Positions 7,784-15,800 of a stretch of 64,000 nucleotides of DNA are shown piece after piece. The DNA is from PALSA-894 sp963734185 (lineage in GTDB: Bacteria > Pseudomonadota > Alphaproteobacteria > Rhizobiales > Xanthobacteraceae), in the NCBI GenBank assembly GCA_963734185.1, contig CAVTGA010000002.1, positions 620,001 to 684,000 on the forward strand, given 5' to 3'. The notes below the pieces were generated by a model. It searched no databases, was not told the origin of the DNA, and saw nothing but the letters and a program-made list of their open reading frames with translations. The stretch's first letter is position 1; every line of letters begins with the position of its first letter. A program made the translations under genes and the position numbers.

Positions 7784-8145
7784 TCACGCCGGCTCCTTCT
7801 CACGTTCGGCCATCATCGCCTTGAAGGCGGGCCGCGCGTGGCAGGCGGCGAGCCAGGTCCTCACGTTCGGCGCGGCTGCAAACAGCTCCGGCGCCCCCAG
7901 GCAATAGCGCTGATGGCGAGCGACTCGTGCAGCACGAGCCCGTCGTCGTCGATCGAGGGCACATGGCCGTTGGGATTGATCTTGAGATACTCGGCCGACT
8001 TGGTGTTGAGAATCCCCGCCGCCGCCGCGGGGGCCAATCGGTAGAGCTGCATGACCGGCGCGAGCTTGAACGGGATGCCGAGCTCGTTGGCGAGCCAGAT
8101 GTTGCGCGCGGCGCGCGAGCGGTAGACGCCGTAGATCGTAAGCAT
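7784..8145 (-). pseudogene. Glutathione S-transferase, internally deleted and frameshifted
   Basis: The frame from ATG 8145 encodes an intact N-terminal GST thioredoxin-fold domain: MLTIYGVYRSRAARNIWLANE, the cis-Pro region GHVPSIDDDG and the glutathione-binding LHESLAI. Immediately after this the sequence jumps to the last 35 or so residues of a GST C-terminal domain (APELFAAAPNVRTWL, then CHARPAFKAMMAERE) in another frame. About 100 residues of the helical domain are missing at a junction near 7890-7905. The deletion removes the second-substrate site, so the gene is dead or makes only a truncated thioredoxin-fold fragment. Confidence 0.8.
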
Positions 8146-8165
8146 GGCGGTTTAGTTTCCTTGCC

Positions 8166-8217
8166 GGAGCATGATCTTTTCCGAAAACCGGTTTCCACTT
8201 TTCGGGATCATGCTCTA
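8166..8217. repeat. Dispersed palindrome AGCATGATC...GATCATGCT
   Basis: Inverted repeat with GGAGCATGATC at the left and GATCATGCTCTA at the right around TTTTCCGAAAACCGG and CCACTTTTCGG. This is a repeat type frequent in Bradyrhizobium-like genomes. Its outer CTA is, on the minus strand, the TAG stop of the DUF1460 gene. Confidence 0.8.
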
Positions 8218-8991
8218 GGACTCCATGGCCGCGGGTTCTGCCGCACGCAACAACGTGACATATCGCGCGCGGCTGGCGGCAAGGAATCGGTCCATGCGAT
8301 CGTCGAGGATGCGGCCGCGGCTGCGCGAGGCATGACGCAGCATCAGTTCGCCGCCCTCCCCGAATGCGATCAGCCCGGTATGATAGAAGTCGAGGTTGGG
8401 CCGCCTGGAAACGAAGCCGATCACGTCGCCGCTGGCTAGAAGGTTCTGGTTGGCTAAGAAGGTCGCGCGGGGAACGACGATCAGCGATATGCGCCGCTTG
8501 CCCAGATTGCGCCAGTTGACGGTCTTGTTCATGGTCACCGAAGGTTCCATCGCCACCGGCCGGCATATCTTGTTTTCGACGGCGCGCCGGCTCCATTCGG
8601 CGAAATAGTGATTTCGCTCTTTCCACTTGACCTCGCCGTGCTGGTAGCGAATGCGGCGCAAGGACGTCTCGAACTCGAGGAAGTCGCGCGCGAGCGCCGC
8701 CGCGAGAACCACCTCGCAGAACGTAACGCAGTCGAACGCGTCGTCGCGCACGACAAAGACCTCCTGGTTCCGAGGCCCGCCGATCAACGTGTCCGCCTGA
8801 TACCGCACGCCCAACAGCGAGCGGGAGATGAAGTCGATTCGCTGCGCCGCCCGCGGCAGCGCCCTCGACTCCGCGATCAGGCGGCCGATCAAGGACTGTT
8901 CGCGCGCGGATGCCAGGGAGCCGCCGACGGCCACAAGCGGCATGCCGGCAACGAGCTGCAGGACAATTCGGCGGGTGATCGGCTGTTCCAT
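8215..8991 (-). CDS. DUF1460 (NlpC/P60-like amidase) exported protein
   Basis: The 258-residue protein starts with an export signal containing twin arginines (TRRIVLQLVAGMPLVAVGG, cleavage near SLASA), so export by Tat or Sec is likely. The DUF1460 core has the nucleophile-like Cys in DAFDCVTFCEVVL (about residue 90) and the partner His in FYHTGLIAFG, as in papain-like cell-wall amidases. A role in peptidoglycan-fragment hydrolysis follows from the family; the substrate is not shown. The stop codon lies within the flanking dispersed repeat. Confidence 0.8.
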   Translation of the reverse strand: MEQPITRRIVLQLVAGMPLVAVGGSLASAREQSLIGRLIAESRALPRAAQRIDFISRSLLGVRYQADTLIGGPRNQEVFVVRDDAFDCVTFCEVVLAAALARDFLEFETSLRRIRYQHGEVKWKERNHYFAEWSRRAVENKICRPVAMEPSVTMNKTVNWRNLGKRRISLIVVPRATFLANQNLLASGDVIGFVSRRPNLDFYHTGLIAFGEGGELMLRHASRSRGRILDDRMDRFLAASRARYVTLLRAAEPAAMES

Positions 8992-9058
8992 GGCTGTCCG
9001 GCACGGACATTAAGGATTGGTTGGCGCGGCGTCGATGTTCCAATGGTCCCCGCGCAGA

Positions 9059-9125
9059 TGTAGCCCGGCTTGAGCCATAGGCGCGTTTACGCGCGTCTTC
9101 GACGCGCCATAAACACTCAAGGATA
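9059..9125. repeat. GTAGCCCGG-type repeat, short copy
   Basis: Begins TGTAGCCCGGCTTGAG and contains the inverted pair GCGCGTTTACGCGCG and CGCGCCATAAACACTCAAG. Related to 5005-5113. It separates the DUF1460 gene from hipB. Confidence 0.6.
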
Positions 9126-9133
9126 GCTCGCCA

Positions 9134-9604
9134 TCATGATATGTCATTCGTGCGGATCAACACTGACCCGTCCGGCTCGCGCTGCCCGGACAGATATTTC
9201 CGCCGAGCGAGCGTTTCAATGTCTTTGCGGTACTTCTTGAACGCTGCATCCGGCCTGAGCTTGTCGCCATCGGAAAAATGATCATCGAGCGCCTCTCGCG
9301 AAATGCGGCACCGCACGCGGGTCTCGCCATCCTGTCCCCAAAAAACAAGCGCGCCGGAATCGTCGCGCGCGATGCTTTCGTCCGCAAAGACAAGCACGCG
9401 CTTGTCGGTCATGCCGAGCACGTCAAGGATCGACAGGACCGAAGACAGTTGAAGGTTACTGTCATCCTGCTCGAAGCGCGAAATCGTCGGTGTGCTCACT
9501 TTCGCGAGCGAAGCCAATTGCTTCTGTGTCAAGTTCATTCGTCGGCGGCGGCGGATCGCTTCTTCGACAAGAACTGGCCAATTGAGCTGAAACTGCCGTT
9601 CCAT
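9134..9604 (-). CDS. hipB: HipB-like antitoxin: XRE helix-turn-helix fused to a DUF1488-like domain
   Basis: Residues 15-70 form an XRE HTH (NLTQKQLASLAKVSTPTISRFEQ). The C-terminal 80 residues (SGALVFWGQDGETRVRCRIS, then REALDDHF) resemble DUF1488, which is not part of the short classical HipB. The protein should bind and neutralise HipA and repress the operon. ATG 9604 has GGAG 5 bases upstream and lies 70 bases inside the end of hipA, so translation is coupled. The order toxin then antitoxin reverses the usual hipBA layout. Confidence 0.85.
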   Translation of the reverse strand: MERQFQLNWPVLVEEAIRRRRRMNLTQKQLASLAKVSTPTISRFEQDDSNLQLSSVLSILDVLGMTDKRVLVFADESIARDDSGALVFWGQDGETRVRCRISREALDDHFSDGDKLRPDAAFKKYRKDIETLARRKYLSGQREPDGSVLIRTNDIS

Positions 9605-10770
9605 CTACGCTCCATCATATCAAGAAGGTTTTTTCCAAGGGCTTCGTCGCCGACGCGCTTCGCCGCGTCGGTAACGGTTTTTTCCGCTGCCTTGCGGCGC
9701 TGGTCGAGATTTTGGACCGCTTCGCTCAGCACGGATTCATCGAGACCGTAAGACTTGCTCAGCGCCACCACATGCTTGGGGCGGAGATTCTCGATCGAAA
9801 GATTGGCGGCGACGCCGATGGCCAAGGCGAGCTGGCGATACTCTGGATAGAGCGCTACGGCCACGAGGTCGTAGGCGGGCGTAAGCCGTAGCCCATCCTG
9901 GGTATGAAACATCGCAAAATTCTTGAGATGTGCGTCGGTATTGCCGGTCAGAAAGCAAACGAGGACGCGGCGATACAGCCGCCACGCGTCAACGCGCGTG
10001 CAGCGCGGGGTCTTCAAGATGAACTCCGCCATGCGGTCGTAGGAGGCTTCGTACTTGTCATCGCCTGAGCGCTTGCCGAGCAACTGGTTGAACTCCTCGA
10101 AGTGCCGCTTGGCGCCGCTGCGCAGCCGGTCGAAGCGCGGCACCAGCAGCGCGCGCTCCTTTATGCCCTCCAGAGTCGCGATTTCCGGCTCAACGATTTC
10201 GTCGTCGGGCAGCAAGGCGCGGCAGGCAATGGTGGTCAGATATTCGTTCTCGACGATGTCGCGCAAAGCGCCTGAAGGTAGCTTGGCAATGAAGGTCGAG
10301 CTCTCGTCGCGCCGGGCAGGCCGATATCCGTTACCGTCCTTCATCGCTAGCAGCTTCGGCTGAATACCGGACAGCGAAGCGCGGCTGCTGAGCGCCGCTT
10401 TCGCGACCGGATCGTCCATATCAATGGCCGGCTCTGAAGCCGGGGCGGGATCGATGACGGACACGGCACCGGCGCAATCATGGCCAAACGCTAAAAGCAG
10501 CGCGAAGCGGTTGCCGGCATCGACCTTAAGGGCCCTCGCTTGCGCGTTGCGGAGCCAGCCTTCGGCAACGAGATTGTCGAAGAACGGATGCAGGCCTGCC
10601 TCGCAGATGTGCGGAGCCGATTGCAGCGGCAGGGTGAAGGCGATAGCCGGATGCTTGCCCTCCAGATAGCTCGCGTCGTAAGTGAACACGCAACGTCCAC
10701 CAGGCTCCTGACGCAGTTCGCCCGCGTAGAGCTTGTCGTAGTAGGCTTTGCCCCAGAGCGCCGCAGCCAT
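9535..10770 (-). CDS. hipA: HipA-like serine/threonine kinase toxin
   Basis: The 411-residue protein has the N-terminal HipA subdomain (LEGKHPAIAFTLPL), the Ser loop SLSGIQPKLLA that is autophosphorylated in E. coli HipA, the catalytic GNTDAHLKNF and the metal-binding PAYDLV that replaces DFG. All key kinase residues are present, so it is probably active. E. coli HipA phosphorylates glutamyl-tRNA synthetase and induces persistence; the target here is unknown. The start codon overlaps a perfect 8-bp inverted repeat. The GGAG upstream is about 18 bases away, which is long and may mean weak initiation. Confidence 0.9.
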   Translation of the reverse strand: MAAALWGKAYYDKLYAGELRQEPGGRCVFTYDASYLEGKHPAIAFTLPLQSAPHICEAGLHPFFDNLVAEGWLRNAQARALKVDAGNRFALLLAFGHDCAGAVSVIDPAPASEPAIDMDDPVAKAALSSRASLSGIQPKLLAMKDGNGYRPARRDESSTFIAKLPSGALRDIVENEYLTTIACRALLPDDEIVEPEIATLEGIKERALLVPRFDRLRSGAKRHFEEFNQLLGKRSGDDKYEASYDRMAEFILKTPRCTRVDAWRLYRRVLVCFLTGNTDAHLKNFAMFHTQDGLRLTPAYDLVAVALYPEYRQLALAIGVAANLSIENLRPKHVVALSKSYGLDESVLSEAVQNLDQRRKAAEKTVTDAAKRVGDEALGKNLLDMMERRWNGSFSSIGQFLSKKRSAAADE

Positions 10771-10830
10771 ATAAAATCCGTTTTATATCTCCTTGGCTTT
10801 GTGCCAAGAATATAAAATATATTGTATACG
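10769..10830 (-). promoter_or_regulatory. hipA operator/promoter region
   Basis: Three A+T-rich elements sit in an otherwise G+C-rich area: a perfect inverted repeat ATATAAAA-TCCG-TTTTATAT (10769-10788) overlapping the hipA start codon, a second inverted repeat CTTGGC-TTTGT-GCCAAG (10792-10808), and a partial direct repeat ATATAAAAT at 10809-10817. On the minus strand TATACAAT near 10822-10829 could be the -10. The layout fits autoregulation by HipB/HipA, but binding is inference. Confidence 0.65.
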
Positions 10831-10948
10831 ATGAGGGAATCAGGCGCAACAAATAAAAGATGTTTTGTATCAATGAGATGCCTGCCCGGCTCAGCCCTTG
10901 CCCGCCAGATCGCTCTTGGCAATTGATCCATCGCTACTGGAAAACGCT

Positions 10949-11731
10949 CTACACCGTGCGGGTCTGCCCGCCGTCCATGTCGATGATCGCGCCATGCAGG
11001 AACGCGACACGGTCGCTCGCCAGCATGGCGATCAGCGCGGCAAGCTCCTCCGGCCGCCCGAAGCGCGCGACGGCCTGATCCTGCAGCATGGCGTCGCGCG
11101 CCTGCGCGGCGGAGAGGCCGTGCGCCGCCATGTGCGCTTTAAGCCGTCGCTCGAAGCGGTCGGTCTCGAACGTCCCCGGGTGGATGGCGAGCACGCGCAC
11201 GCCGTCGCGCACGCCGCGGTCGGCGAGCGCCTTGCTCAAGAGGCCGATCGCGGCGTTGACCGAGCCGCCGACCATGAACTCGGCCTCGCCGGTGCGTCCG
11301 CCGACCCCGCCGATGTTGACAATCGTGCCGTTCGCGGCGCGCAGGTGCGGCCAGGCGCTGCGCGCCATGCGCACGTAGCCGAAGAACTTCAATTCGAAGC
11401 TCTCGGCCCAATCGTCGTCGCTCAGCTCGAGGAAGTCGCCGCGCTTGGTGGCGCCGGCATTGTTGACCAGCAGGTGCAGCTGGCCGAATTCCGCCGCGGC
11501 CGCCGCCACCACGGCGCCGGCGCTGGCGCGCAGCGACAGGTCGGCTGGGAGCGCAAGCAGGCGGCCGCCGAACGCCCGCACCTCGCCCGCCAGCGCGTCG
11601 AGCCGGTCGCGATCGCGCGCCGTGGCGGCGACATGCATGCCTTGGCGGGCGAGGCCAAGCGCGATCGCGCGCCCGAGCCCGCGGCTTGCCCCGGTGACCA
11701 GCGCCACCCGGCCTGAGAGTCCGAGATCCAT
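10949..11731 (-). CDS. SDR-like protein lacking the usual catalytic Tyr-Lys
   Basis: This 260-residue protein has a normal SDR N-terminal half (TGASRGLGRAIA, LLVNNAGATKRG, TIVNIGGVGG) and C terminus (GAIIDMDGGQTRTV). Where the YxxxK catalytic pair should be it reads EFMVGGSVNAAIGLLSKAL, so both Tyr and Lys are absent. The Ser position is Gly. It probably still binds a dinucleotide but may not be a standard dehydrogenase. It shares its strand with hipA/hipB but is separated from them by the hipA control region. Confidence 0.82.
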   Translation of the reverse strand: MDLGLSGRVALVTGASRGLGRAIALGLARQGMHVAATARDRDRLDALAGEVRAFGGRLLALPADLSLRASAGAVVAAAAAEFGQLHLLVNNAGATKRGDFLELSDDDWAESFELKFFGYVRMARSAWPHLRAANGTIVNIGGVGGRTGEAEFMVGGSVNAAIGLLSKALADRGVRDGVRVLAIHPGTFETDRFERRLKAHMAAHGLSAAQARDAMLQDQAVARFGRPEELAALIAMLASDRVAFLHGAIIDMDGGQTRTV

Positions 11732-11859
11732 GGGCCTTGGTTTTCCTTGATCGTCGCGCGTTGGATTGTGCGGCTTGGCCCTGCATTGTCAAAGCCGGCG
11801 TAGGGCGCGGGGCTATCGCATGTGGCGCTATTGCTTGTTTGTCGCGGTGAAAGCGCCAC

Positions 11860-12080
11860 AGCACCTCCCCCCTTGTGGGGGAGGTCGACCGCCGGAGCCC
11901 GCAGGGCAACGGCGGGCGGGAGGGGGTTTTTGCTTTTCCTTTCCCTGAGAAGGCTCTTCGTTGCCCGTGGCGAGTCCCCCTCCGGCCTCGCTTCGCGAGG
12001 CCACCTCCCCCACAAGGGGGGAGGGAGGCTGTGGCGCTTTCAATGCCAATCTCGTCACAGACACGGTGCTGCGCGCCACA
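11860..12080. repeat. Paired palindromic repeats, second locus
   Basis: The same two inverted blocks as at 6130-6345: CCCCCCTTGTGGGGGAGGTCG at the left, and GGCCTCGCTTCGCGAGGCC with CACAAGGGGGGAGGGAGG at the right. The gene-free interval 11732-12219 (488 bases) holds this pair and nothing else recognisable. Confidence 0.7.
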
Positions 12081-12219
12081 TGCGACAGCCCTGCCTGAGA
12101 CAGGGGATGCGATGCGCGCGATGATCGCCGGCGGGGCATCGGTGGGTTGACGACGGCGCTCTGCGGGTCTGTCTCGACATCAAGGTCTACCCTGCAGCCT
12201 TCACCGGATGCGTACCTTG

Positions 12220-12690
12220 CTACGAGGCTCTTGTAATCAACACCTTCCGAGCCGGAAAATCGATCTCAAGTCGGCAGCCGGAAAGCAACTCCGTGCCGAT
12301 CAGGATTTCCTCCTCGGTCTTCCGCGCGATTCGGACCCTGCGAGCGTCTTGCGTTTCGATCAGTACGTACGCCGTCATCAACCTGTCTTCGCCAAGCCAC
12401 CGAAATATTCCGCGACCGAGCAAAAAGTCTTCCGACCGCTGGCTGGCAAGCGTCGCTCGGGCCCGCTGGTTTGAAATTCGGAATCCGAGTTTCGTTGCTT
12501 GGGTTTCGTCGATAAGGATTGCTCCATTGAAACCAGTATCGATGAACGCGACAAGCGGGTCGGGCAAGCTCGTGGCCTCGATCCCAACCAATGGCCGGTT
12601 GAGGTCGTCGACCGACCCTTCGAGGATTTCATGTTGTGGCAAAGACGGATGCCCCGATGCGCGTACTCCAGCCCTGTGCCTGTTGCCCAA
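12220..12690 (-). CDS. Retropepsin-like (clan AA) aspartic protease
   Basis: The product is up to 156 residues. It contains the single-domain aspartic protease signature FIDTGFNGAILI with its flap/strand context and the later hydrophobic-Gly motif EILIGTELLSGCRLEIDF. Single-domain forms must dimerise to be active. Starts possible are ATG 12690 (62-base overlap with the upstream small gene) or TTG 12642 (14-base overlap); the start is unsettled. The gene is translationally coupled to that small gene, so the two products probably act together. The substrate is unknown. Confidence 0.75.
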   Translation of the reverse strand: MGNRHRAGVRASGHPSLPQHEILEGSVDDLNRPLVGIEATSLPDPLVAFIDTGFNGAILIDETQATKLGFRISNQRARATLASQRSEDFLLGRGIFRWLGEDRLMTAYVLIETQDARRVRIARKTEEEILIGTELLSGCRLEIDFPARKVLITRAS

Positions 12691-12880
12691 ATCGCTCGAT
12701 GAACTTGTCGTGCACCTGAGATGTCGTCGACGCGATCACGTACTCTTTGGTGTCAGCGTTGATCATCACGTACGAGCCGAAGTGTTCTCGCTCCAACAAC
12801 TCTCTGATCGTTTCATAATGCGACTCGCCCGAGCTCGTTCGGGCAGATCGACGATCGTCGTTGGCAGGAACTTGCTTCAT
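12629..12880 (-). CDS. Small protein paired with the aspartic protease (DUF5678-like)
   Basis: The ATG at 12880 gives 83 residues; an upstream frame to 13027 reads as non-coding. The middle segment REHFGSYVMINADTKEYVIA with following TTSQVHDKFIERFGQQAQGW resembles the short beta-alpha proteins often found beside clan AA proteases in bacteria. That resemblance is recalled from family knowledge, not proven. It overlaps the protease gene, and a chaperone, substrate or antitoxin-like role is possible. Confidence 0.6.
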   Translation of the reverse strand: MKQVPANDDRRSARTSSGESHYETIRELLEREHFGSYVMINADTKEYVIASTTSQVHDKFIERFGQQAQGWSTRIGASVFATT

Positions 12881-13086
12881 GCCCACTGATGGATTTGTTC
12901 CTCGTCGACTGATGCGGATTCTAGTTTTGAGACGGGTAGAACGCAATAGTTCGCAGGGTGCGATCGCGATGTGTCCGGTGTCATGCGAGCGAATTGCCGG
13001 ATTGCGCTTCCTGATCGCTCTACGCACTAGCGCTCGCAGGAAGGTTGAGCGTCAACCGGCAGCAGTCCATCGAAAGGCTTCCGCGC

Positions 13087-13193
13087 CGTGCCCACGCGGA
13101 TGTCGAGGACCAGACGCGTGGGCAAAGGCGCACGACGCCTGACGTCCATTGAGTTCTGCGTGTCGCGCCTTTGCCCACCCTACGGCGCTACGG
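13087..13193. repeat. Degenerate MITE-like repeat
   Basis: Contains CGTGGGCAAAGGCGC internally and ends TCGCGCCTTTGCCCACCCTACGG, the same inverted ends as 1723-1874. The left part is degenerate. Confidence 0.6.
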
Positions 13194-13364
13194 CCTCAAG
13201 CGCCTGGGCGAGAAGTTTCGTCATCGTTCAAGAATACTCCGCTTGCCTGCGCGATGGAAGGTTCCTCATCAATTCGTGCGGCCGGGCACGCTGGCATCCT
13301 CCAATTTGGAGTTTGGAGTGATGGCATTTGCGCCATAATACCGTAAGGTTTGGCAAGTGCCCTT

Positions 13365-13416
13365 AGGTGGTCGCGTTTTCTCCGGCGAACCGCTGCACAC
13401 TTCGCCGGAAAACGCT
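13365..13416. repeat. Palindromic repeat CGTTTTC...GAAAACG, copy 1
   Basis: Imperfect inverted repeat CGTTTTCTCCGGCGAA and TTCGCCGGAAAACG around CCGCTGCACAC. A second copy lies at 61401-61450. This copy ends just before the Shine-Dalgarno of the Bug gene. Confidence 0.75.
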
Positions 13417-13430
13417 CAAGGGAGGACGCC

Positions 13431-14423
13431 ATGCTGCGCATCATCGGACTTGCCATCGCGTCGGTCGTCGCATTGACGCCGTGCCTGAGCGCGCCGGCGC
13501 AGGCGCAGACGCAAACACAGTCTTGGCCGAACCGGCCGATCCGGCTCATCATCGGCAACCCGCCGGGCGGCACCAACGACATCCTGGCGCGCCTGCTGCA
13601 GCCGCTGCTGCAGGAGAGCCTCGGCCAATCGATCGTGATCGAGAACCGCACCGGCGGCTCGACCATGGTGGCGACCGAAACGATCGTGCGCGCGCCGCCG
13701 GACGGCTACGTCATCGGCACCATCATCAGCGTGCACGCCTCGAACGTCTCGCTGCAGCCGAAGCTGCCGTACGATCCGATCAAGGACATCACGCCGATCG
13801 CGTTCCTCGGACGCGTCGGCAACATCGTAGTGGTGCACCCTGCGGTGAAGGCCAACACGCTGCCCGAGCTGATCGCGCTCGCCAAGGCCAATCCCGGCAC
13901 CATCCATCACGGCACGTCCGGCAACGGCACCTCGCAGCACTTCTCGGGCGAGCTGCTCAAGCTCGGCACCGGCGCGGACATCACCCACGTGCCGTATCGC
14001 GGCGGCGGCCCGGCCATCAACGACCTGCTCGGCGGCCACGTGCAGATGATGTTCGGCAACTTCACCTCGATCCTGCCGCACGTCCAATCCGGCCGCGTGC
14101 GGCCGCTCGCCGTCACCGCCGGCACCCGCTCGCCGGTGTTTCCCGAGCTGCCGACGGTCGCCGAAGCCGCCAACCTGCCCGGCTTCGCCATCACCGAATG
14201 GTATGCGGTGATCGGTCCCGCCGGCCTGCCGGGCGAGATCGTGCAGCGCATCAACAAGGCGTTCTACGACGCCATGCAGCGGGGCGACATCGCGCCGAAG
14301 CTGCGCGACCAGGGCATCGAGGTCGATTTCATGACGCCGGAGGCGCTGATGGACTTCATCAAGGCGGAGATCACGAAGATCGGCGACATCGCCAGGCGCG
14401 CCAACGTCAGGCTGTCGGATTAA
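13431..14423 (+). CDS. Tripartite tricarboxylate (Bug/TctC) solute-binding protein
   Basis: 330 residues from ATG 13431 with GGGAGG 5 bases upstream. A Sec signal peptide (MLRIIGLAIASVVALTPCLS, cleavage after AQAQ) precedes the mature Bug fold: WPNRPIRLIIGNPPGGTNDILAR, PPDGYVIG, the ligand-site HGTSGNGT, and THVPYRGGGPAINDLLGG. It is a periplasmic carboxylate receptor of unknown ligand. The MmgE/PrpD gene follows 18 bases later on the same strand, so the ligand may feed that enzyme. Confidence 0.92.
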   Translation: MLRIIGLAIASVVALTPCLSAPAQAQTQTQSWPNRPIRLIIGNPPGGTNDILARLLQPLLQESLGQSIVIENRTGGSTMVATETIVRAPPDGYVIGTIISVHASNVSLQPKLPYDPIKDITPIAFLGRVGNIVVVHPAVKANTLPELIALAKANPGTIHHGTSGNGTSQHFSGELLKLGTGADITHVPYRGGGPAINDLLGGHVQMMFGNFTSILPHVQSGRVRPLAVTAGTRSPVFPELPTVAEAANLPGFAITEWYAVIGPAGLPGEIVQRINKAFYDAMQRGDIAPKLRDQGIEVDFMTPEALMDFIKAEITKIGDIARRANVRLSD

Positions 14424-14441
14424 AGCGTTGCGCGCTTTCCC

Positions 14442-15800
14442 ATGACGGTGAGCGCGGGACACGGCGCGTCCGCAAGTGCGCAACTTGGATCCTTCGTGGC
14501 CGAGTTCCGCTCCGCCGCCATGCCGGCCGCGATGCGGCACGCGGCCAAGCGCGCGATCCTCAATCATTTCGGCGTCGCGCTCGGCGGCCGGTTCGATCCC
14601 GCGGGCGGGATCGCGCTGCGGGTGATCGAGCCGCATGCCGGCAAGCCGGCGGCGAGCGTCATCGGCTATCCGCAACGGCTCGACATGCTCAGCGCCGCGT
14701 TCATGAACGCGCTGAACGCGAACGTGCTCGAGTTCGACGACACCCACATGCCGACCGTGATCCATCCGACCGCGCCGATCGCGCCGCCGCTGTTCGCGCT
14801 GGCCGAGCAGGCGCGCGTGGCGGGCGCCACGCTGCTCGACGCCTTCGTGCTCGGGGTCGAGGTGGCGTGCCGGCTGGGCAATGCCGTGTCGCCCGGCCAT
14901 TACGCGCGCGGCTGGCACATCACGGCGACCTGCGGCGTGATGGGCGCGGCCGCCGCCTGCGCCCGGCTGATCGGCCTTGACGGCGCGCAGACCGCGCACG
15001 CGATCGGCATCGCGGCATCGCAGGCGGGCGGCCTGGTGGAGAACCTTCCGACCGGCGCCAAGAACGTGCAGGTCGGCAATGCGGCGCGCAACGGCCTCTT
15101 CGCCGCGCTGCTGGCGCGGGAAGGCTATACGGCGGCGCCGCAGGCGATCGAGGGCCTGCGCGGATGGGCGCGCGCGATGGGCGACGCGCCGGATTTCGCC
15201 GCGCTCGTGGGCGGGTTCGGAGAGTCGTGGGAGCTCGCGCGCAATGCCTGCAAGGCCTATCCGTGCGGGATCGTGCTCGCCCCGGTGATCGACGCCTGCC
15301 TCGAGCTGCGCCGCGCGCACGCCCTCGACCCCGCGGCGATCGCGCAGGTCACGGTGCGCGGCAATCCGCTGCTGCTCGCGCGCGCCGACCGGCCGGCCGT
15401 GACCGACGAACGGATCGCCAAGCTCAGCATCCAGCACGGCGCGGCCATCGCCTTGGTGCGCGGCGCGGCCGGCGTGACGGAATTCCGCGCCATCGACGCG
15501 CCGGCAGTCGTGGCGTTGCGCGCGAAAGTCAGCGCCGAGGCCGATGGCGCGATCCCGATGGAGCAGGCCACCGTCACGGTGCGGACCGCGGACGGCAAGA
15601 CGCATCGATGCCACGTCGAAAATGCGCGCGGCAGCCTGGAGCAGCCGTTGACCGATGCCGAGCTCGAGGCGAAGGCGCGCGGCTTGGCTCGGCTCGGCGC
15701 GCCGAGCGTGGATATGTCGGCGCTGATCGCGGCGCTGTGGGCGATCGAGGAAGCCGACGACGCCGGCGCGATCATGCGGCTCGCGGTGCCGCGCGCGTAA
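14442..15800 (+). CDS. MmgE/PrpD family protein (2-methylcitrate dehydratase superfamily)
   Basis: 452 residues with the superfamily's helical domain (FVAEFRSAAMPAAMRHAAKRA, LNHFGVALGG) and the lid-region motifs NALNANVLEFDDTH and HITATCGVMGAAAACARL. Members dehydrate 2-methylcitrate or isomerise related tricarboxylates such as aconitate and iminodisuccinate. With the adjacent Bug receptor it suggests uptake and processing of a tricarboxylate-like compound; the actual substrate is unknown. It meets the convergent dehydrogenase gene directly at its stop. Confidence 0.88.
   Translation: MTVSAGHGASASAQLGSFVAEFRSAAMPAAMRHAAKRAILNHFGVALGGRFDPAGGIALRVIEPHAGKPAASVIGYPQRLDMLSAAFMNALNANVLEFDDTHMPTVIHPTAPIAPPLFALAEQARVAGATLLDAFVLGVEVACRLGNAVSPGHYARGWHITATCGVMGAAAACARLIGLDGAQTAHAIGIAASQAGGLVENLPTGAKNVQVGNAARNGLFAALLAREGYTAAPQAIEGLRGWARAMGDAPDFAALVGGFGESWELARNACKAYPCGIVLAPVIDACLELRRAHALDPAAIAQVTVRGNPLLLARADRPAVTDERIAKLSIQHGAAIALVRGAAGVTEFRAIDAPAVVALRAKVSAEADGAIPMEQATVTVRTADGKTHRCHVENARGSLEQPLTDAELEAKARGLARLGAPSVDMSALIAALWAIEEADDAGAIMRLAVPRA

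Larger units (their letters stand above)
12881..13430. other. Gene-free interval with two repeat elements
   Basis: 550 bases without a convincing gene. Apart from the repeats at 13087-13193 and 13365-13416, the only signal is the GGGAGG Shine-Dalgarno of the following Bug gene at 13420-13425. A promoter for that gene must lie here but no good -35/-10 pair was found. Confidence 0.5.

Noticed and set aside
13416..15614. Long antisense open frame (732 codons) opposite the Bug and MmgE/PrpD genes
   Set aside because: It is an Arg/Gly/Ala-rich shadow caused by G+C-rich third positions; the plus-strand genes have family motifs and good starts.
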